The notes beneath the pieces are model-generated. The model was not told the DNA's origin and did not search any database. It worked only from the letters and a program-made list of their open reading frames with translations. A stretch of DNA of 64,000 nt from Kistimonas asteriae (GTDB lineage: Bacteria; Pseudomonadota; Gammaproteobacteria; Pseudomonadales; Endozoicomonadaceae): contig NZ_JAEVHF010000008.1 in assembly GCF_018263925.1 (NCBI RefSeq), forward strand, positions 62,001 through 126,000. The letters run 5' to 3'. Below, piece after piece: positions 27,007-36,963 of this stretch (positions are counted from its first letter, which is position 1; each line of letters starts with the position of its first letter). A program made the position numbers and the translations under genes.

Positions 27007-28347
27007 ATGCAAGTCTCACTTGAAACGACTTCCGGCCTTGAGCGTCGCCTGACTATTGTTGTTCCGGCGGCTGATGTAGATGCCAAGGTTGAGGAGCGTC
27101 TTAAGGAAATGAGCCGCCGTGTCCGTCTGGATGGTTTCCGTCCGGGCAAGGTACCGTTCAAGGTGGTCAAGAAGCGTTACGGAAAGGGCGCTTATCAGGA
27201 AGTACTGGGTGAGGTTATGCAGACCTCCTACATGGAAGCGATCTCCAGCGAGGAACTCCAGCCTGCCGGTTCTCCCAGTGTTGAACCCACGGTGATGGAA
27301 GAAGGCAAGGACTTCGAGTTCATTGCAACATTTGAAGTTTACCCGGAAATCGCCCTGGAAGACTTTGCTCAGATCAATGTCGAAAAGCCCGTCAGCACGG
27401 TTCAGGATGCTGATGTTGATACCATGCTCAGCACGCTGCGTGAGCAAAGCCGTACCTGGGAAGTGGTTGAGCGTGCTGCCGAGAGCGGTGATCAGGTAGA
27501 GATTGACTATGTTGGTACCCTGAACGGTGAAGCGTTTGAGGGTGGCAGTGCTGAAGATCAGAAGCTGGTGCTGGGTTCTGGTCAGATGATCCCTGGCTTT
27601 GAAGATGGCCTGGTGGGTGCCTCTGCTGGCGAAGAGAAAGTGCTTGAGCTGACCTTCCCGGAAGAGTATCACTCAGAAGAGCTGAAAGGTCAGCAGACGA
27701 CCTTTACCGTTAAGGTTAAAGCGGTCAGTCAGCCTGTTCTGCCGGAAATGAACGATGAGTTCTTTGCCAAGTATGGCGTTAAGGACGGCGGCGAAGAGGC
27801 GTTCCGTGAAGAAATTCGTAAGAATATGGAGCGTGAACTGCGTCAGTCTGTCAAGACCAAGATCAAGAACCAGGTGATGGATGGACTGTTGTCTGTTCAC
27901 AATCTGGATGTGCCCCAGGCTCTGGCGGCGCAGGAGATTGATCGTCTGCGTCATCAGGCGGTTGCCCAGTTTGGTGGTGCCAACAGCGGTATTGATCCGA
28001 AAAACCTGCCAGCTGAACTGTTTAAAGATGAAGCTGACAAGCGCGTCAAGCTTGGCCTGCTGGTCGGTGAGATCGTTAAGGTTAAAGAGATCAAGGTCGA
28101 TGATAACCGTGTGCGCAGCATGATCGAAGACATTGCTTCTGCTTACCAGCAGCCTCAGCAGGTGATTGACTGGTACTACAGCAATGAGCAGCAGCTGAGC
28201 CAGGTGCAGTATGTTGTACTGGAAGAACAGGTGGTGGATACTATTCTCGATGCTGCGCAGGTTTCTGAAGCTGAGTGCAGTTACGAAGAGGCCATCAAGC
28301 CTGCTCAACAACATGCCGCTGAAGAAGAGGCTGAAGCACAGGCCTGA
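27007..28347 (+). CDS. tig: Trigger factor
   Basis: 446 residues, ribosome-associated chaperone and prolyl isomerase. The ribosome-binding N-terminal domain includes the signature GFRPGKVP (about residues 43-50). The FKBP-type domain (about 160-245) contains [19 protein letters not shown] and a later [10 protein letters not shown] segment. A C-terminal arm domain ends in an acidic, alanine-rich tail. Trigger factor meets nascent chains at the exit tunnel. It begins the conserved tig-clpP-clpX-lon block, with a gagga ribosome site before the ATG. Confidence 0.97.
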   Translation: MQVSLETTSGLERRLTIVVPAADVDAKVEERLKEMSRRVRLDGFRPGKVPFKVVKKRYGKGAYQEVLGEVMQTSYMEAISSEELQPAGSPSVEPTVMEEGKDFEFIATFEVYPEIALEDFAQINVEKPVSTVQDADVDTMLSTLREQSRTWEVVERAAESGDQVEIDYVGTLNGEAFEGGSAEDQKLVLGSGQMIPGFEDGLVGASAGEEKVLELTFPEEYHSEELKGQQTTFTVKVKAVSQPVLPEMNDEFFAKYGVKDGGEEAFREEIRKNMERELRQSVKTKIKNQVMDGLLSVHNLDVPQALAAQEIDRLRHQAVAQFGGANSGIDPKNLPAELFKDEADKRVKLGLLVGEIVKVKEIKVDDNRVRSMIEDIASAYQQPQQVIDWYYSNEQQLSQVQYVVLEEQVVDTILDAAQVSEAECSYEEAIKPAQQHAAEEEAEAQA

Positions 28348-28375
28348 GCCTGCCGCTGATCTTCTCAGCAAGACC

Positions 28376-28400
28376 GGAGCACTGTCGGAGACAGTGCTCC
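28376..28400. other. Hairpin between tig and clpP, no U-tract
   Basis: A perfect 11-bp stem GGAGCACTGTC (28376-28386) with GACAGTGCTCC (28390-28400) closes a 3-base loop. Flanking downstream bases are cacaccg, not T-rich. It may uncouple tig and clpP mRNA levels. Confidence 0.65.
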
Positions 28401-28427
28401 CACACCGACAAGGAGCCATTCCAGGAT

Positions 28428-29066
28428 ATGTCCAGATTCACTGATTACAGCGCTCCCCAAATATCTGCAGCCGGTGGGCTGGTGCCCATTGTGGTGGAGC
28501 AATCTGCCAGGGGTGAGCGTTCCTACGATATTTATTCCCGCCTGTTAAAAGAGCGGGTTATTTTTATGGTGGGCCAGGTTGAAGATTACATGGCTAACCT
28601 GATTGTTGCCCAGATGCTGTTTCTGGAGTCAGAAAACCCGGATAAGGATATTCACCTTTATATCAATTCTCCCGGCGGTTCTGTCACGGCGGGTATGGCA
28701 ATCTATGACACCATGCAATTTATCAAGCCTGATGTCTGTACCTATTGTGTCGGGCAGGCAGCCAGTATGGGTGCATTGCTGCTGGCTTCCGGTGCTGCGG
28801 GTAAGCGTTATTGTCTACCACACTCCCGAGTGATGATTCATCAGCCTTTGGGTGGGTTCCAGGGTCAGGCGTCTGATATTGAAATTCATGCCAAAGAGAT
28901 TCTGACCATCAAGGACAAACTGAACAAGGTCTTGTCACATCATACCGGCCAGCCCATGGAAGTGGTTGAAAGAGATACTGACCGTGACAACTTTATGGAT
29001 GCCCTTCAGGCCAAGGAGTATGGTCTGATTGATGAGGTGATGGATAAGCGCCAGGTTTCCGAGTAG
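28428..29066 (+). CDS. clpP: ATP-dependent Clp protease proteolytic subunit
   Basis: 212 residues, serine peptidase forming the double-heptamer barrel that ClpX or ClpA feeds. The catalytic triad is visible: Ser113 in [10 protein letters not shown], His138 in VMIHQPLGG and Asp187 in ERDTDRDNF. The N-terminal processed segment and handle region are normal. The start [10 protein letters not shown] has an agga ribosome site just upstream. clpX follows after 143 bases. Confidence 0.97.
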   Translation: MSRFTDYSAPQISAAGGLVPIVVEQSARGERSYDIYSRLLKERVIFMVGQVEDYMANLIVAQMLFLESENPDKDIHLYINSPGGSVTAGMAIYDTMQFIKPDVCTYCVGQAASMGALLLASGAAGKRYCLPHSRVMIHQPLGGFQGQASDIEIHAKEILTIKDKLNKVLSHHTGQPMEVVERDTDRDNFMDALQAKEYGLIDEVMDKRQVSE

Positions 29067-29142
29067 AAGCCTGGGCTGACCCATGGCATTTCGGGTGGTC
29101 AGCAGTACGGACAAGGCGATTACCTTTTCTCTGTCTGACCCC

Positions 29143-29171
29143 CTTGAAATGTGACGGTAAAACCAGCATCT
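29143..29171 (+). promoter_or_regulatory. Candidate sigma-32 heat-shock promoter of clpX
   Basis: CTTGAAA (29143-29149) is an exact match to the sigma-32 -35 consensus. After a 14-base spacer, CAGCATCT (29164-29171) matches five of the seven fixed positions of CCCCATNT. It lies 38 bases before the clpX start and would allow expression separate from clpP. Confidence 0.55.
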
Positions 29172-29209
29172 TGTTGTAAAAGGGTTATCCCAGAAAACAG
29201 GGTATTTGA

Positions 29210-30499
29210 ATGACCGACCAGAGCAACGGCAAGGGTGATGATAGCGGCAAGCTGCTTTACTGCTCCTTCTGCGGCAAAAGCCAGCATGAAGTGCGGAAGC
29301 TGATTGCGGGCCCATCGGTCTTTATTTGTGATGAATGTGTTGATCTCTGTAACGATATTATCCGTGAAGAGGTTCAGGAAGCAGCACCGGAAGGTAGCAG
29401 TGACAAGCTTCCCGCGCCCAGAGAGATCAAGGATATTCTGGATGAGTATGTTATAGGTCAGCAGCGTGCCAAGAAGGTGTTGTCCGTTGCAGTCTATAAC
29501 CACTACAAGCGACTTCAGGCGGGTGAAAGCCGCAACAAAGATGATGTAGAGCTCGGGAAGAGTAACATCCTTCTGGTGGGGCCGACGGGTTCCGGTAAAA
29601 CATTGCTTGCTGAAACGCTGGCGCGTCTGTTGAATGTCCCTTTCACGATTGCGGACGCAACGACGTTAACAGAAGCAGGTTATGTGGGTGAAGATGTTGA
29701 AAACATCATCCAGAAGTTGCTTCAGAAATGCGATTATGATGTAGAAAAGGCTCAGATGGGCATTGTCTATATCGATGAAATCGACAAAATTTCAAGAAAG
29801 GCCGACAATCCGTCCATTACCCGGGATGTATCAGGTGAAGGCGTGCAACAGGCGCTTCTCAAGCTGATTGAGGGTACTGTGGCATCGGTTCCGCCTCAGG
29901 GCGGGCGTAAGCATCCGCAGCAAGAATTCTTGCAGGTTGATACCTCCAATATTCTCTTTATTTGTGGTGGTGCATTTGCGGGTCTGGAAAAAGTGATTCG
30001 CGACCGGACAGAGAAGGGCGGTATTGGCTTTTCTGCAGATGTCAAAAGCAAAGATGTCAAGAAAAGTCTTGGTGAGACATTCAAGGATGTTGAGCCCGAA
30101 GATCTGGTTAAATATGGCCTGATCCCTGAGTTTGTTGGTCGACTGCCGGTTGCCGCAACGCTTGAAGAGTTGGATGAAGAGGCGCTGATCAGAATTTTGA
30201 CGGAGCCTAAGAATGCGCTGACCAAGCAGTATTCACGCCTTCTGGAAATGGAAGGGGTGGATATCGATTTTCGTGATGAGGCATTGCGAGAAGTGGCTCG
30301 TCAGGCGATGGAGCGAAAAACCGGTGCTCGTGGCTTGCGTTCTATCCTTGAAAACGTGTTGCTTGAGATCATGTATGACGTGCCTTCGGATAAGACTATT
30401 TCCAAGGTGGTCATTGATGGAAATGTGATTCGGGGTGAAACTGCTCCTATTTTGATTTACGAAAATACTGAAACGCAAAAAGCGCTACCAGAAGAGTAA
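29210..30499 (+). CDS. clpX: ATP-dependent Clp protease ATPase subunit ClpX
   Basis: 429 residues, AAA+ unfoldase that recognises tagged substrates and threads them into ClpP. The N-terminal zinc domain carries four cysteines, in YCSFCGKS and [10 protein letters not shown]. Walker A is GPTGSGKT (about residues 124-131), Walker B is VYIDEIDKI, and the ClpP-docking loop IGF is present in GGIGFSADV. The pore loop GYVGEDVE is also visible. A sigma-32-like element precedes the gene and a terminator follows it. Confidence 0.98.
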   Translation: MTDQSNGKGDDSGKLLYCSFCGKSQHEVRKLIAGPSVFICDECVDLCNDIIREEVQEAAPEGSSDKLPAPREIKDILDEYVIGQQRAKKVLSVAVYNHYKRLQAGESRNKDDVELGKSNILLVGPTGSGKTLLAETLARLLNVPFTIADATTLTEAGYVGEDVENIIQKLLQKCDYDVEKAQMGIVYIDEIDKISRKADNPSITRDVSGEGVQQALLKLIEGTVASVPPQGGRKHPQQEFLQVDTSNILFICGGAFAGLEKVIRDRTEKGGIGFSADVKSKDVKKSLGETFKDVEPEDLVKYGLIPEFVGRLPVAATLEELDEEALIRILTEPKNALTKQYSRLLEMEGVDIDFRDEALREVARQAMERKTGARGLRSILENVLLEIMYDVPSDKTISKVVIDGNVIRGETAPILIYENTETQKALPEE

Positions 30500-30510
30500 G
30501 TCATCCTGCG

Positions 30511-30543
30511 AGGTGACAATCATGCGATTGTCACCTCTTTTTT
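30511..30543 (+). terminator. Terminator of clpX
   Basis: AGGTGACAAT (30511-30520) pairs with ATTGTCACCT (30527-30536) around a 6-base loop, followed by a T-run from 30538. Confidence 0.93.
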
Positions 30544-30677
30544 CATTCATTGCCTCCTCCCTTCTCCTCTGCTGATTCCCTTTTCCAGTGCTCAGCTTCG
30601 CTTTTTTATTTATATTTCAATAATTTTGGTCAGTGGTGACAAAGTGGTCAGCGTTTTTTGATGCAGGTCATTTTGTC

Positions 30678-30706
30678 CTTGTATTTTTGTTCGTAAGCCC
30701 TCATCT
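30678..30706 (+). promoter_or_regulatory. Candidate sigma-32 heat-shock promoter of lon
   Basis: CTTGTAT (30678-30684; five of seven against CTTGAAA), 14-base spacer, CCTCATCT (30699-30706; one mismatch to CCCCATNT). Placed 96 bases before the lon start, in the 303-base gap after the clpX terminator. The spacer length equals that of the clpX candidate. Confidence 0.55.
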
Positions 30707-30802
30707 TAGTGACTGTAAGGCGGTCTGCGGTAGTCGCTGGCGCTGCACTGAGTTGTCAGCGTGTTCTCTGACCGTCAGGAGTATCAGAAGAGAGGGCTGC
30801 GT

Positions 30803-33229
30803 ATGGAAAATCAGGATCTCACCCGCTGCCATGAGACGGTGGAGCTACCGCTTTTGCCACTCCGGGATGTTGTCGTCTATCCCCATATGGTTATTCCATT
30901 GTTCGTCGGCAGGGATAAATCGATCAAAGCCCTTGAAAAGGCCATGGCCGGTGATCGCCGTGTGCTGCTTGTGGCTCAAAAGAATGCTCAGGATGACGAT
31001 CCGGGTCCTGATGAAATCTACGAGGTCGGTACGCTATCAACCATCTTGCAGATGTTGAAACTGCCTGACGGAACGGTGAAGGTTCTGGTGGAAGGGGCCG
31101 CAAGAGCTAATATTGCCGAATTCCGTGATTGTGGTGACTATTGCGCAGCACTCGCTGATGTTCAAGAATCCTTTCCGGTTGAAGCGCGGCGCTCTGAAGT
31201 TCTGACGCAGACGCTCTACAACAAATTTGAGCAGTATGTGCAGCTCAGCAAAAAGGTGGGGACAGAAGTCCTGAACTCCCTCACTGAAGTCGATGACCCT
31301 GAGAGACTGGCAGATACCGTTTCTGCCCATATGGTCCTCAAGATAGAAGACAAACAAAAGATTCTGGAAGTTGACGACATCTTTGAACGGCTTGAGCATC
31401 TGATCGCACTGATCGAAACCGAGATTGATCTGCTTCAGGTTGAGAAGCGGGTGCGTGGTCGCGTCAAGAAACAGATGGAAAGGAGTCAGCGGGAGTACTA
31501 TCTGAATGAGCAGATGAAGGCCATTCAGAAAGAGCTGGGCAGTATCGAGGATGGTGTCGATGAGTTTGATAGCCTCAAGGAGAAAGTAGAGGCTGCTGGC
31601 ATGACCGCTGAAGCGCTCGATAAGACCATGTCTGAGTTGAAGAAGCTGAAGCAGATGTCACCGATGTCAGCAGAAGCAACAGTCGTTCGTGGTTATATAG
31701 ACTGGATGCTGAGTATCCCCTGGAAAAAACGTAGCAAAGTTCGCCATGATCTGAAAAAAGCGGAAACAATCCTCAATGAGGATCATTATGGTCTGGAGGA
31801 AGTTAAGGATCGTATTCTTGAGTATCTGGCGGTTCAGCAGCGTGTTCGTAAGATAAAAGGGCCTGTTCTGTGTTTGGTTGGGCCGCCTGGAGTGGGTAAA
31901 ACGTCACTGGGAGAGTCTATAGCCAGGGCGACCAATCGTAAGTTTGTACGCATGGCACTGGGTGGTGTGCGCGATGAAGCTGAAATTCGCGGCCATAGAA
32001 GGACCTATATTGGCTCCATGCCTGGTAAGCTGGTACAGAAAATGGCCAAGTCGGGCGTCAAGAATCCGCTCTTTCTTCTGGATGAAATTGATAAGATGGG
32101 CTCTGATATGCGCGGTGATCCAGCATCTGCGTTATTGGAAGTGCTGGATCCAGAGCAGAACAACAGCTTCAATGACCACTATCTGGAAGTGGATTACGAT
32201 CTCTCCGATGTCATGTTCGTCTGTACCTCCAATTCCATGAATATCCCGGCGCCGCTGTTGGATCGTATGGAGGTGATCAGAATTCCGGGTTATACCGAGC
32301 AGGAGAAGATCAATATCTCTGAACGGTATCTGTTGCCTAAGCAGCTCAAAAATGCCGGTTTGAAGAAGGGCGAAACCCAATTTGATGAGAATACCATTCG
32401 TGATCTTGTACGTTATTACACGCGCGAAGCTGGTGTTCGGGGATTAGAGCGGGAAATTGCCAAAATATGCCGAAAGCTGGTTAAAGAGCAGGCGTTAGGT
32501 GTTCATGATGTGCCTGGTCAAATCGTGCCAGACGATCTTGATCATTATTCCGGCGTTCAAAAGTTTACCTATGGCCTCGCTGAGGAAAAGGATCAGATTG
32601 GTCAGGTAACCGGTCTGGCCTGGACTCAGGTGGGTGGTGAATTGCTGACGATTGAGACCGTGGCGACTAGCGGGAAAGGCCAGGTTATCAAGACGGGGTC
32701 ACTGGGCGATGTCATGCAGGAGTCTATTCAGGCCGCAATGACTGTTGTGAGAAGTCGGGCGCCTGTGCTTGGTATCAAACCCGATTTTCATGAGAGCCAC
32801 GATGTTCATATCCATGTCCCGGAAGGCGCGACACCGAAGGATGGTCCTAGTGCGGGGATTGCTATGTGCACGGCACTGGCCTCGGTATTCACCGGTATCC
32901 CGGTACGTGCGGATGTGGCGATGACCGGGGAGATTACCTTGCGCGGTCAGGTTCTGGCGATCGGTGGTTTGAAAGAGAAACTGTTGGCAGCTCACCGTGG
33001 TGGGATAAAAACAGTGATCATACCTTCCGAGAACAAGAAGGATCTCAAAGAGATTCCGGATAATATCAAGCAGGATCTTGAAATCTGCCCGGTTAAGTGG
33101 ATTGATGAAGTGCTGGAGCTGGCATTGAAATTTATGCCGGAGCCGCAGTCAAAAGATCAGGACGCCGCCGTCGAGGATGCGAAGGGGAAAGCCGAGACTG
33201 CCCGTGGCGACTTGGTCAGTACACATTAA
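30803..33229 (+). CDS. lon: ATP-dependent endopeptidase Lon
   Basis: 808 residues. Lon degrades misfolded and regulatory proteins in the cytoplasm. The N-terminal substrate domain starts [25 protein letters not shown]+ motifs are GPPGVGKTS (Walker A) and FLLDEIDKM (Walker B). The protease domain has the Ser-Lys dyad, Ser in [10 protein letters not shown] and Lys in GLKEKLLAA. The ATG at 30803 has aagagaggg upstream; an alternative GTG at 30761 would add 14 residues lacking family similarity. The short hydrophilic C-terminal tail is rich in D, A and E. Confidence 0.97.
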   Translation: MENQDLTRCHETVELPLLPLRDVVVYPHMVIPLFVGRDKSIKALEKAMAGDRRVLLVAQKNAQDDDPGPDEIYEVGTLSTILQMLKLPDGTVKVLVEGAARANIAEFRDCGDYCAALADVQESFPVEARRSEVLTQTLYNKFEQYVQLSKKVGTEVLNSLTEVDDPERLADTVSAHMVLKIEDKQKILEVDDIFERLEHLIALIETEIDLLQVEKRVRGRVKKQMERSQREYYLNEQMKAIQKELGSIEDGVDEFDSLKEKVEAAGMTAEALDKTMSELKKLKQMSPMSAEATVVRGYIDWMLSIPWKKRSKVRHDLKKAETILNEDHYGLEEVKDRILEYLAVQQRVRKIKGPVLCLVGPPGVGKTSLGESIARATNRKFVRMALGGVRDEAEIRGHRRTYIGSMPGKLVQKMAKSGVKNPLFLLDEIDKMGSDMRGDPASALLEVLDPEQNNSFNDHYLEVDYDLSDVMFVCTSNSMNIPAPLLDRMEVIRIPGYTEQEKINISERYLLPKQLKNAGLKKGETQFDENTIRDLVRYYTREAGVRGLEREIAKICRKLVKEQALGVHDVPGQIVPDDLDHYSGVQKFTYGLAEEKDQIGQVTGLAWTQVGGELLTIETVATSGKGQVIKTGSLGDVMQESIQAAMTVVRSRAPVLGIKPDFHESHDVHIHVPEGATPKDGPSAGIAMCTALASVFTGIPVRADVAMTGEITLRGQVLAIGGLKEKLLAAHRGGIKTVIIPSENKKDLKEIPDNIKQDLEICPVKWIDEVLELALKFMPEPQSKDQDAAVEDAKGKAETARGDLVSTH

Positions 33230-33243
33230 AATCTTCTTTTAAC

Positions 33244-33277
33244 CTGTAGCGGGCCTAAGCTCGCTACAGCTGTTTTT
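33244..33277 (+). terminator. Terminator of lon
   Basis: CTGTAGCG (33244-33251) pairs with CGCTACAG (33262-33269) around a 10-base loop, with a T-rich tail (tgttttt). It starts 14 bases after the lon stop. Confidence 0.85.
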
Positions 33278-33371
33278 GGGTAATATTCTTCGATTTTCTA
33301 CACGGCCTGCCGGAAAATAGTCTATTTATACTGATTCTGTATCTCTGAAACCCTTGCAGGGCGGGGCTTTC

Positions 33372-33401
33372 TTGACAGTGACTGAAGCGTATTGGTATAA
33401 A
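33372..33401 (+). promoter_or_regulatory. Sigma-70 promoter of hupB
   Basis: Consensus TTGACA (33372-33377), 18-base spacer, TATAAA (33396-33401). The transcript would carry a leader of about 175 bases before the hupB GTG. This explains most of the 354-base gap between lon and hupB. Confidence 0.75.
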
Positions 33402-33583
33402 ACTTTGCGGTTTTTGCAGGTCAAAATGTATGGCAGTTCCTTCCGGTATGCCCATTCAGTCATCACCCCCTTTGTTGGTTAGTGTGTGACAGAAGTAGCC
33501 GGAAAAACTGGTGAAGCACGTACCACGATGGCTGAGCCCTTGCGTAGACCATCGAAACACCATGTCACAAGAAGGGGAATGAA

Positions 33584-33856
33584 GTGAACAAGTCTGAACT
33601 GATCGAGACAATTGCTGAGTCTGCGGATATCCCGAAAGCCGCTGCCGGTCGCGCGCTGGATGCGGTTGTAGATTCCATTACCGGCGCACTGAAGAGCGGT
33701 GATCAAGTGGCGCTGGTTGGTTTTGGTACGTTTGCGGTCAAGGAGCGTGCTGCACGTACCGGCCGTAATCCTCAGACGGGTCAGCCGATCCAGATCGCAG
33801 CAGCCAAGATCCCCAGCTTCAAAGCTGGCAAGGCGTTGAAGGACGCCGTTAACTAA
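33584..33856 (+). CDS. hupB: DNA-binding protein HU-beta
   Basis: 90 residues, the exact HU length. It bends and compacts DNA as a dimer. The family motif [18 protein letters not shown], with the beta-arm residues through GQPIQI, is present, as is the C-terminal helix [12 protein letters not shown]. The start is a GTG ([13 protein letters not shown] follows), with aagggg nine bases upstream. It follows lon as in E. coli and Pseudomonas. Its promoter is at 33372-33401 and its terminator at 33954-33979. Confidence 0.97.
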   Translation: MNKSELIETIAESADIPKAAAGRALDAVVDSITGALKSGDQVALVGFGTFAVKERAARTGRNPQTGQPIQIAAAKIPSFKAGKALKDAVN

Positions 33857-33953
33857 GATAACCGACGCTCACCCTTTAACGCGAATGGTGATCCCTGTCA
33901 GGAGGCTATTGCGTACGCACAAACGGGTATGTGCAGGGGGTTGAGATAAAAAA

Positions 33954-33979
33954 AGGCGTATCCATGGATACGCCTTTTT
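33954..33979 (+). terminator. Terminator of hupB
   Basis: AGGCGTATCC (33954-33963) pairs with GGATACGCCT (33966-33975), preceded by an A-run and followed by a T-run, so it could also work on the minus strand. Confidence 0.92.
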
Positions 33980-34127
33980 ATTATTATTCACTACTTTTCA
34001 TCCTATGACGTGCACAGTAGGCCTTGGCCGGCGATGCCCGCGGAGTCTGAAGCAGGGATTGGCCGGTTGACTATCAGGTTGTTGCATTCATACAGAATTC
34101 GATTCACAGGACGTTGTTGAGGTTTCT

Positions 34128-36035
34128 ATGCTGCAAAACATGAGGGATAAGGCCCAGGGCTGGATCGCCAAGGCGATTATTGCCTTTATTGCCTTTACCT
34201 TTGCTATCTTCGGTCTGGAGTCACTGGCTCCGAACCCTAATAACCCTGAAGTCGCCGAAGTAAATGGTCAGGAGATCACCCAGCAGCAACTGATGCAGGC
34301 GGTTGATCAGCAGCGGCGGCTATTGATGCAGCAGCTGGGCGGCAATTTTGATCCCTCCATGTTCAATGACCAGATGCTGCAACAGGCTGCACTGGAAGGT
34401 TTGATCCAGAAGGAAGTCGTCCGCCAGTATGCGGACAAAGTGGGGATGTCCATCTCAGCCCAGAGCGTTGATCAACTGATCCGTTCAACACCGGAATTCC
34501 AGGTGGATGGGCAATTTGATGCCAACCGTTTCCAGCAGTTGGTACGTTCTCTCGGTATGACGCCAGTGCAATTTCGGCAATATCTCCGAGAAGAGCTACT
34601 GGCATCTCATATCCGTGCCAGTATTGCCGGCTCCGAATTTGCCACGCCGTATGAAGTACAGATGCTGACAGATATACAGCAGCAGACCCGTGATGTTGCC
34701 TGGCTGACGTTGGATGTCGCTGCTGCACGAAAGGCTGTAAAGGTTGATGAAGAGACCATTACCTCTTATTACCAGGATCATCAGGCTGAATATATGACGC
34801 CTGAGCAAGTCAGCCTGGAGTATGTGGTTCTGGATCGCTCCAAACTGGCGGAGCAGATTGAGGTCAGTGAGGCTGATATCAAGGCGCGCTATGACGCGCG
34901 TGTGGCTGATCAAAAAGAGAAGGCTGACAATACCGTCACCGCGTCCATGATATTGCTTGAGTCCAGTGAGACCCGCGACGAGAAAGCAACCCTCGCCCTC
35001 GCAGACGAACTCAGGCAGCGTATGAATAAGGGCGAAGACTTCTCAGTACTGGCTCGCGAGTATTCCGAAGAGCCTGATTCTGCTGCCAAGGGTGGTGATC
35101 TGGGTGCTGTTGAGACCGGTTTCCTTGGAGCCGCCTTCGATGAAGCCCTGGCTGCACTGACCAAGGGCGAAGTTTCCCAGCCCGTATTAACCGATTTTGG
35201 TGTGGTGTTGATCAAGCGTACTGCAGGTACTGAGGTTGATATTCCCACGTTGGCAGCTATGCGGAATGAACTCGTCAGGGAGTTTAAGGAAAGTGCCGTC
35301 GATCCTTTGTTTGTTGAGCAATCCCAGAAGCTGGCAGATATCAGCTTTGAGGCGGCGGATCTCCAGCAGCCAGCTGAAGAATTGGGTCTCGACGTGCAAG
35401 CGACTGACCTGTTTGGTCGTCGTGGTGGCGAAGGGGTTGCAGAAAATCGTGCGGTTATCGATGCGGCTTTCAGTGATGATGTTCTGAACCTCCAGGCGAA
35501 CAGTGAGCCTTTGGATATTGGTCCTGGTAAGGTTGCGGTTGTTCGAATCAAGGAACATAAACAGCCGGAAGTGAAGCCATTGTCTGATGTTCGTGATGCT
35601 ATCGTTGCACAGATTCAGCAAGAACGTGCTGACCAGCAGCTGAACGACAAAGCCGGTGCGATCCTTGCCGAGCTTGGCGCTGGCAAAACGGGTGCTGAGG
35701 TTGCCGAGGCCTATGCGGCAGAGTGGCAGATCAAAGAAAACGCCAGACGCGGTGAAGAGGGCGTGCCCCAGCAGTTACTCATGGATGCGTTTAAATTGCC
35801 GCATCCGCAAGCAGGCATGGCCAGTTACGGAAAAACGGCGTTGCCGAATGGCGATGTGGTTGTGGTTGCCGTAAACAAGGTGGTGCAGGGAACGGAGGCC
35901 GTTGAGTCTGAGCAAGTGCAGACGATTGGCAATATTCTTTCCATGCGGATGGGAGAAGCGCTCTTTGGCGAGTATCAGCAGGATCTGAAAAATACTGCGG
36001 ATGTTAAGCGATTTGCGCAAGACTCAGAAAGCTAA
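34128..36035 (+). CDS. ppiD: Peptidyl-prolyl isomerase / periplasmic chaperone PpiD
   Basis: 635 residues. A short cytoplasmic start and one membrane helix (about residues 17-34) anchor it in the inner membrane, facing the periplasm near the Sec translocon. A SurA-like N-terminal chaperone region (about 37-185) is followed by a parvulin domain (about 265-365, motif SEEPDSAAKGGDLGAVETGFLGAAFDEAL) and a C-terminal chaperone part. It helps newly exported proteins fold. hupB-ppiD order is conserved. The start MLQNMRDKAQGW is typical. Confidence 0.95.
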   Translation: MLQNMRDKAQGWIAKAIIAFIAFTFAIFGLESLAPNPNNPEVAEVNGQEITQQQLMQAVDQQRRLLMQQLGGNFDPSMFNDQMLQQAALEGLIQKEVVRQYADKVGMSISAQSVDQLIRSTPEFQVDGQFDANRFQQLVRSLGMTPVQFRQYLREELLASHIRASIAGSEFATPYEVQMLTDIQQQTRDVAWLTLDVAAARKAVKVDEETITSYYQDHQAEYMTPEQVSLEYVVLDRSKLAEQIEVSEADIKARYDARVADQKEKADNTVTASMILLESSETRDEKATLALADELRQRMNKGEDFSVLAREYSEEPDSAAKGGDLGAVETGFLGAAFDEALAALTKGEVSQPVLTDFGVVLIKRTAGTEVDIPTLAAMRNELVREFKESAVDPLFVEQSQKLADISFEAADLQQPAEELGLDVQATDLFGRRGGEGVAENRAVIDAAFSDDVLNLQANSEPLDIGPGKVAVVRIKEHKQPEVKPLSDVRDAIVAQIQQERADQQLNDKAGAILAELGAGKTGAEVAEAYAAEWQIKENARRGEEGVPQQLLMDAFKLPHPQAGMASYGKTALPNGDVVVVAVNKVVQGTEAVESEQVQTIGNILSMRMGEALFGEYQQDLKNTADVKRFAQDSES

Positions 36036-36054
36036 GTTTTTCATGCAGATAAAA

Positions 36055-36080
36055 AAGGCCGGATTCTCCGGCCTTTTTTA
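36055..36080. terminator. Terminator between convergent ppiD and fabI
   Basis: AAGGCCGGA (36055-36063) pairs with TCCGGCCTT (36067-36075), with A-run before and T-run after, so it can stop transcripts from both directions. Confidence 0.92.
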
Positions 36081-36098
36081 TCCTTAGTAAATGCAGGA

Positions 36099-36893
36099 CT
36101 ACTCTGGCAGTTGCCCCATCGCGGTGATGTTGAAGCCGCCATCGACATAGGTAATTTCACCGGTAACGCCACTGGCGAGATCAGAGCAGAGGAAGGCCGC
36201 CACATTGCCGACTTCGAGCTGCGTGACGTTCCTGCGCAGTGGTGCCCGTTCTTCATTATGGGCCAGCATCTTGCGGAAGCTGTTAATGCCGCTGGCTGCC
36301 AGGGTACGGATGGGGCCGGCAGAGATGGCATTGACCCGGGTGCCTTCTTCACCCAGGCCGGTTGCCAGGTAACGGACACTGGCTTCGAGACTGGCTTTGG
36401 CCAGGCCCATCACGTTGTAGTTGGGCATGGTGCGCTCAGCGCCAAGGTACGACAGGGTCAGTAACGCGCCATTACGTCCCGCCATCATCTGACGGCCGGC
36501 TTTGGCCAGTGCGATGAAGCTGTAGGCGCTGATGTCATGGGCAATGCGGAAGCCGTCACGGGTGGTGACATCGGCAAAATTACCGCTGAGCTGGTCGCCC
36601 GGTGCAAAGCCTACGGCATGGATAATGATGTCCAGGCCGTCCCATTGCTTGGCCAGTTCAGTAAATACGGCCTCGATTTGTTCATCGTTGGCGACATCAC
36701 AGGGGAAACACAAATCAGGGGAAGAGCCCCACTGCTCAGCGAATTTCTCTACTCGCCCCTTCAGTTTTTCATTCTGATAGGTGAAGGCCAGTTCGGCGCC
36801 TTCCCGGTGCATAGCTTCTGCGATGCCGCTGGCAATAGACAATTTGCTGGCAACGCCCACGATCAGTGCACGTTTTCCCTTGAGAAAAGCCAT
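36099..36893 (-). CDS. fabI: Enoyl-[acyl-carrier-protein] reductase (NADH)
   Basis: 264 residues, last reductive step of each fatty-acid elongation round, and the target of triclosan. The short-chain dehydrogenase fold is visible with the divergent FabI catalytic pattern: a tyrosine in SYLGAERT, the catalytic Tyr in [10 protein letters not shown] and the Lys seven residues after it. N-terminal nucleotide motif is [15 protein letters not shown]. The ATG at 36893 follows aaggaattccag; the extension to 36962 lacks family similarity. It is the last gene of a long minus-strand run. Confidence 0.96.
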   Translation of the reverse strand: MAFLKGKRALIVGVASKLSIASGIAEAMHREGAELAFTYQNEKLKGRVEKFAEQWGSSPDLCFPCDVANDEQIEAVFTELAKQWDGLDIIIHAVGFAPGDQLSGNFADVTTRDGFRIAHDISAYSFIALAKAGRQMMAGRNGALLTLSYLGAERTMPNYNVMGLAKASLEASVRYLATGLGEEGTRVNAISAGPIRTLAASGINSFRKMLAHNEERAPLRRNVTQLEVGNVAAFLCSDLASGVTGEITYVDGGFNITAMGQLPE

Positions 36894-36963
36894 CTGGAAT
36901 TCCTTTATATCGACAAATTCCGCCAGTATAGAGAAACCATCAGCCGGTTTCGATAACGGCACT

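Noticed and set aside
33857-34127. Possible small gene between hupB and ppiD
   Set aside because: Only a terminator and promoter-like AT-rich bases are seen; no frame has a ribosome site with coding character.
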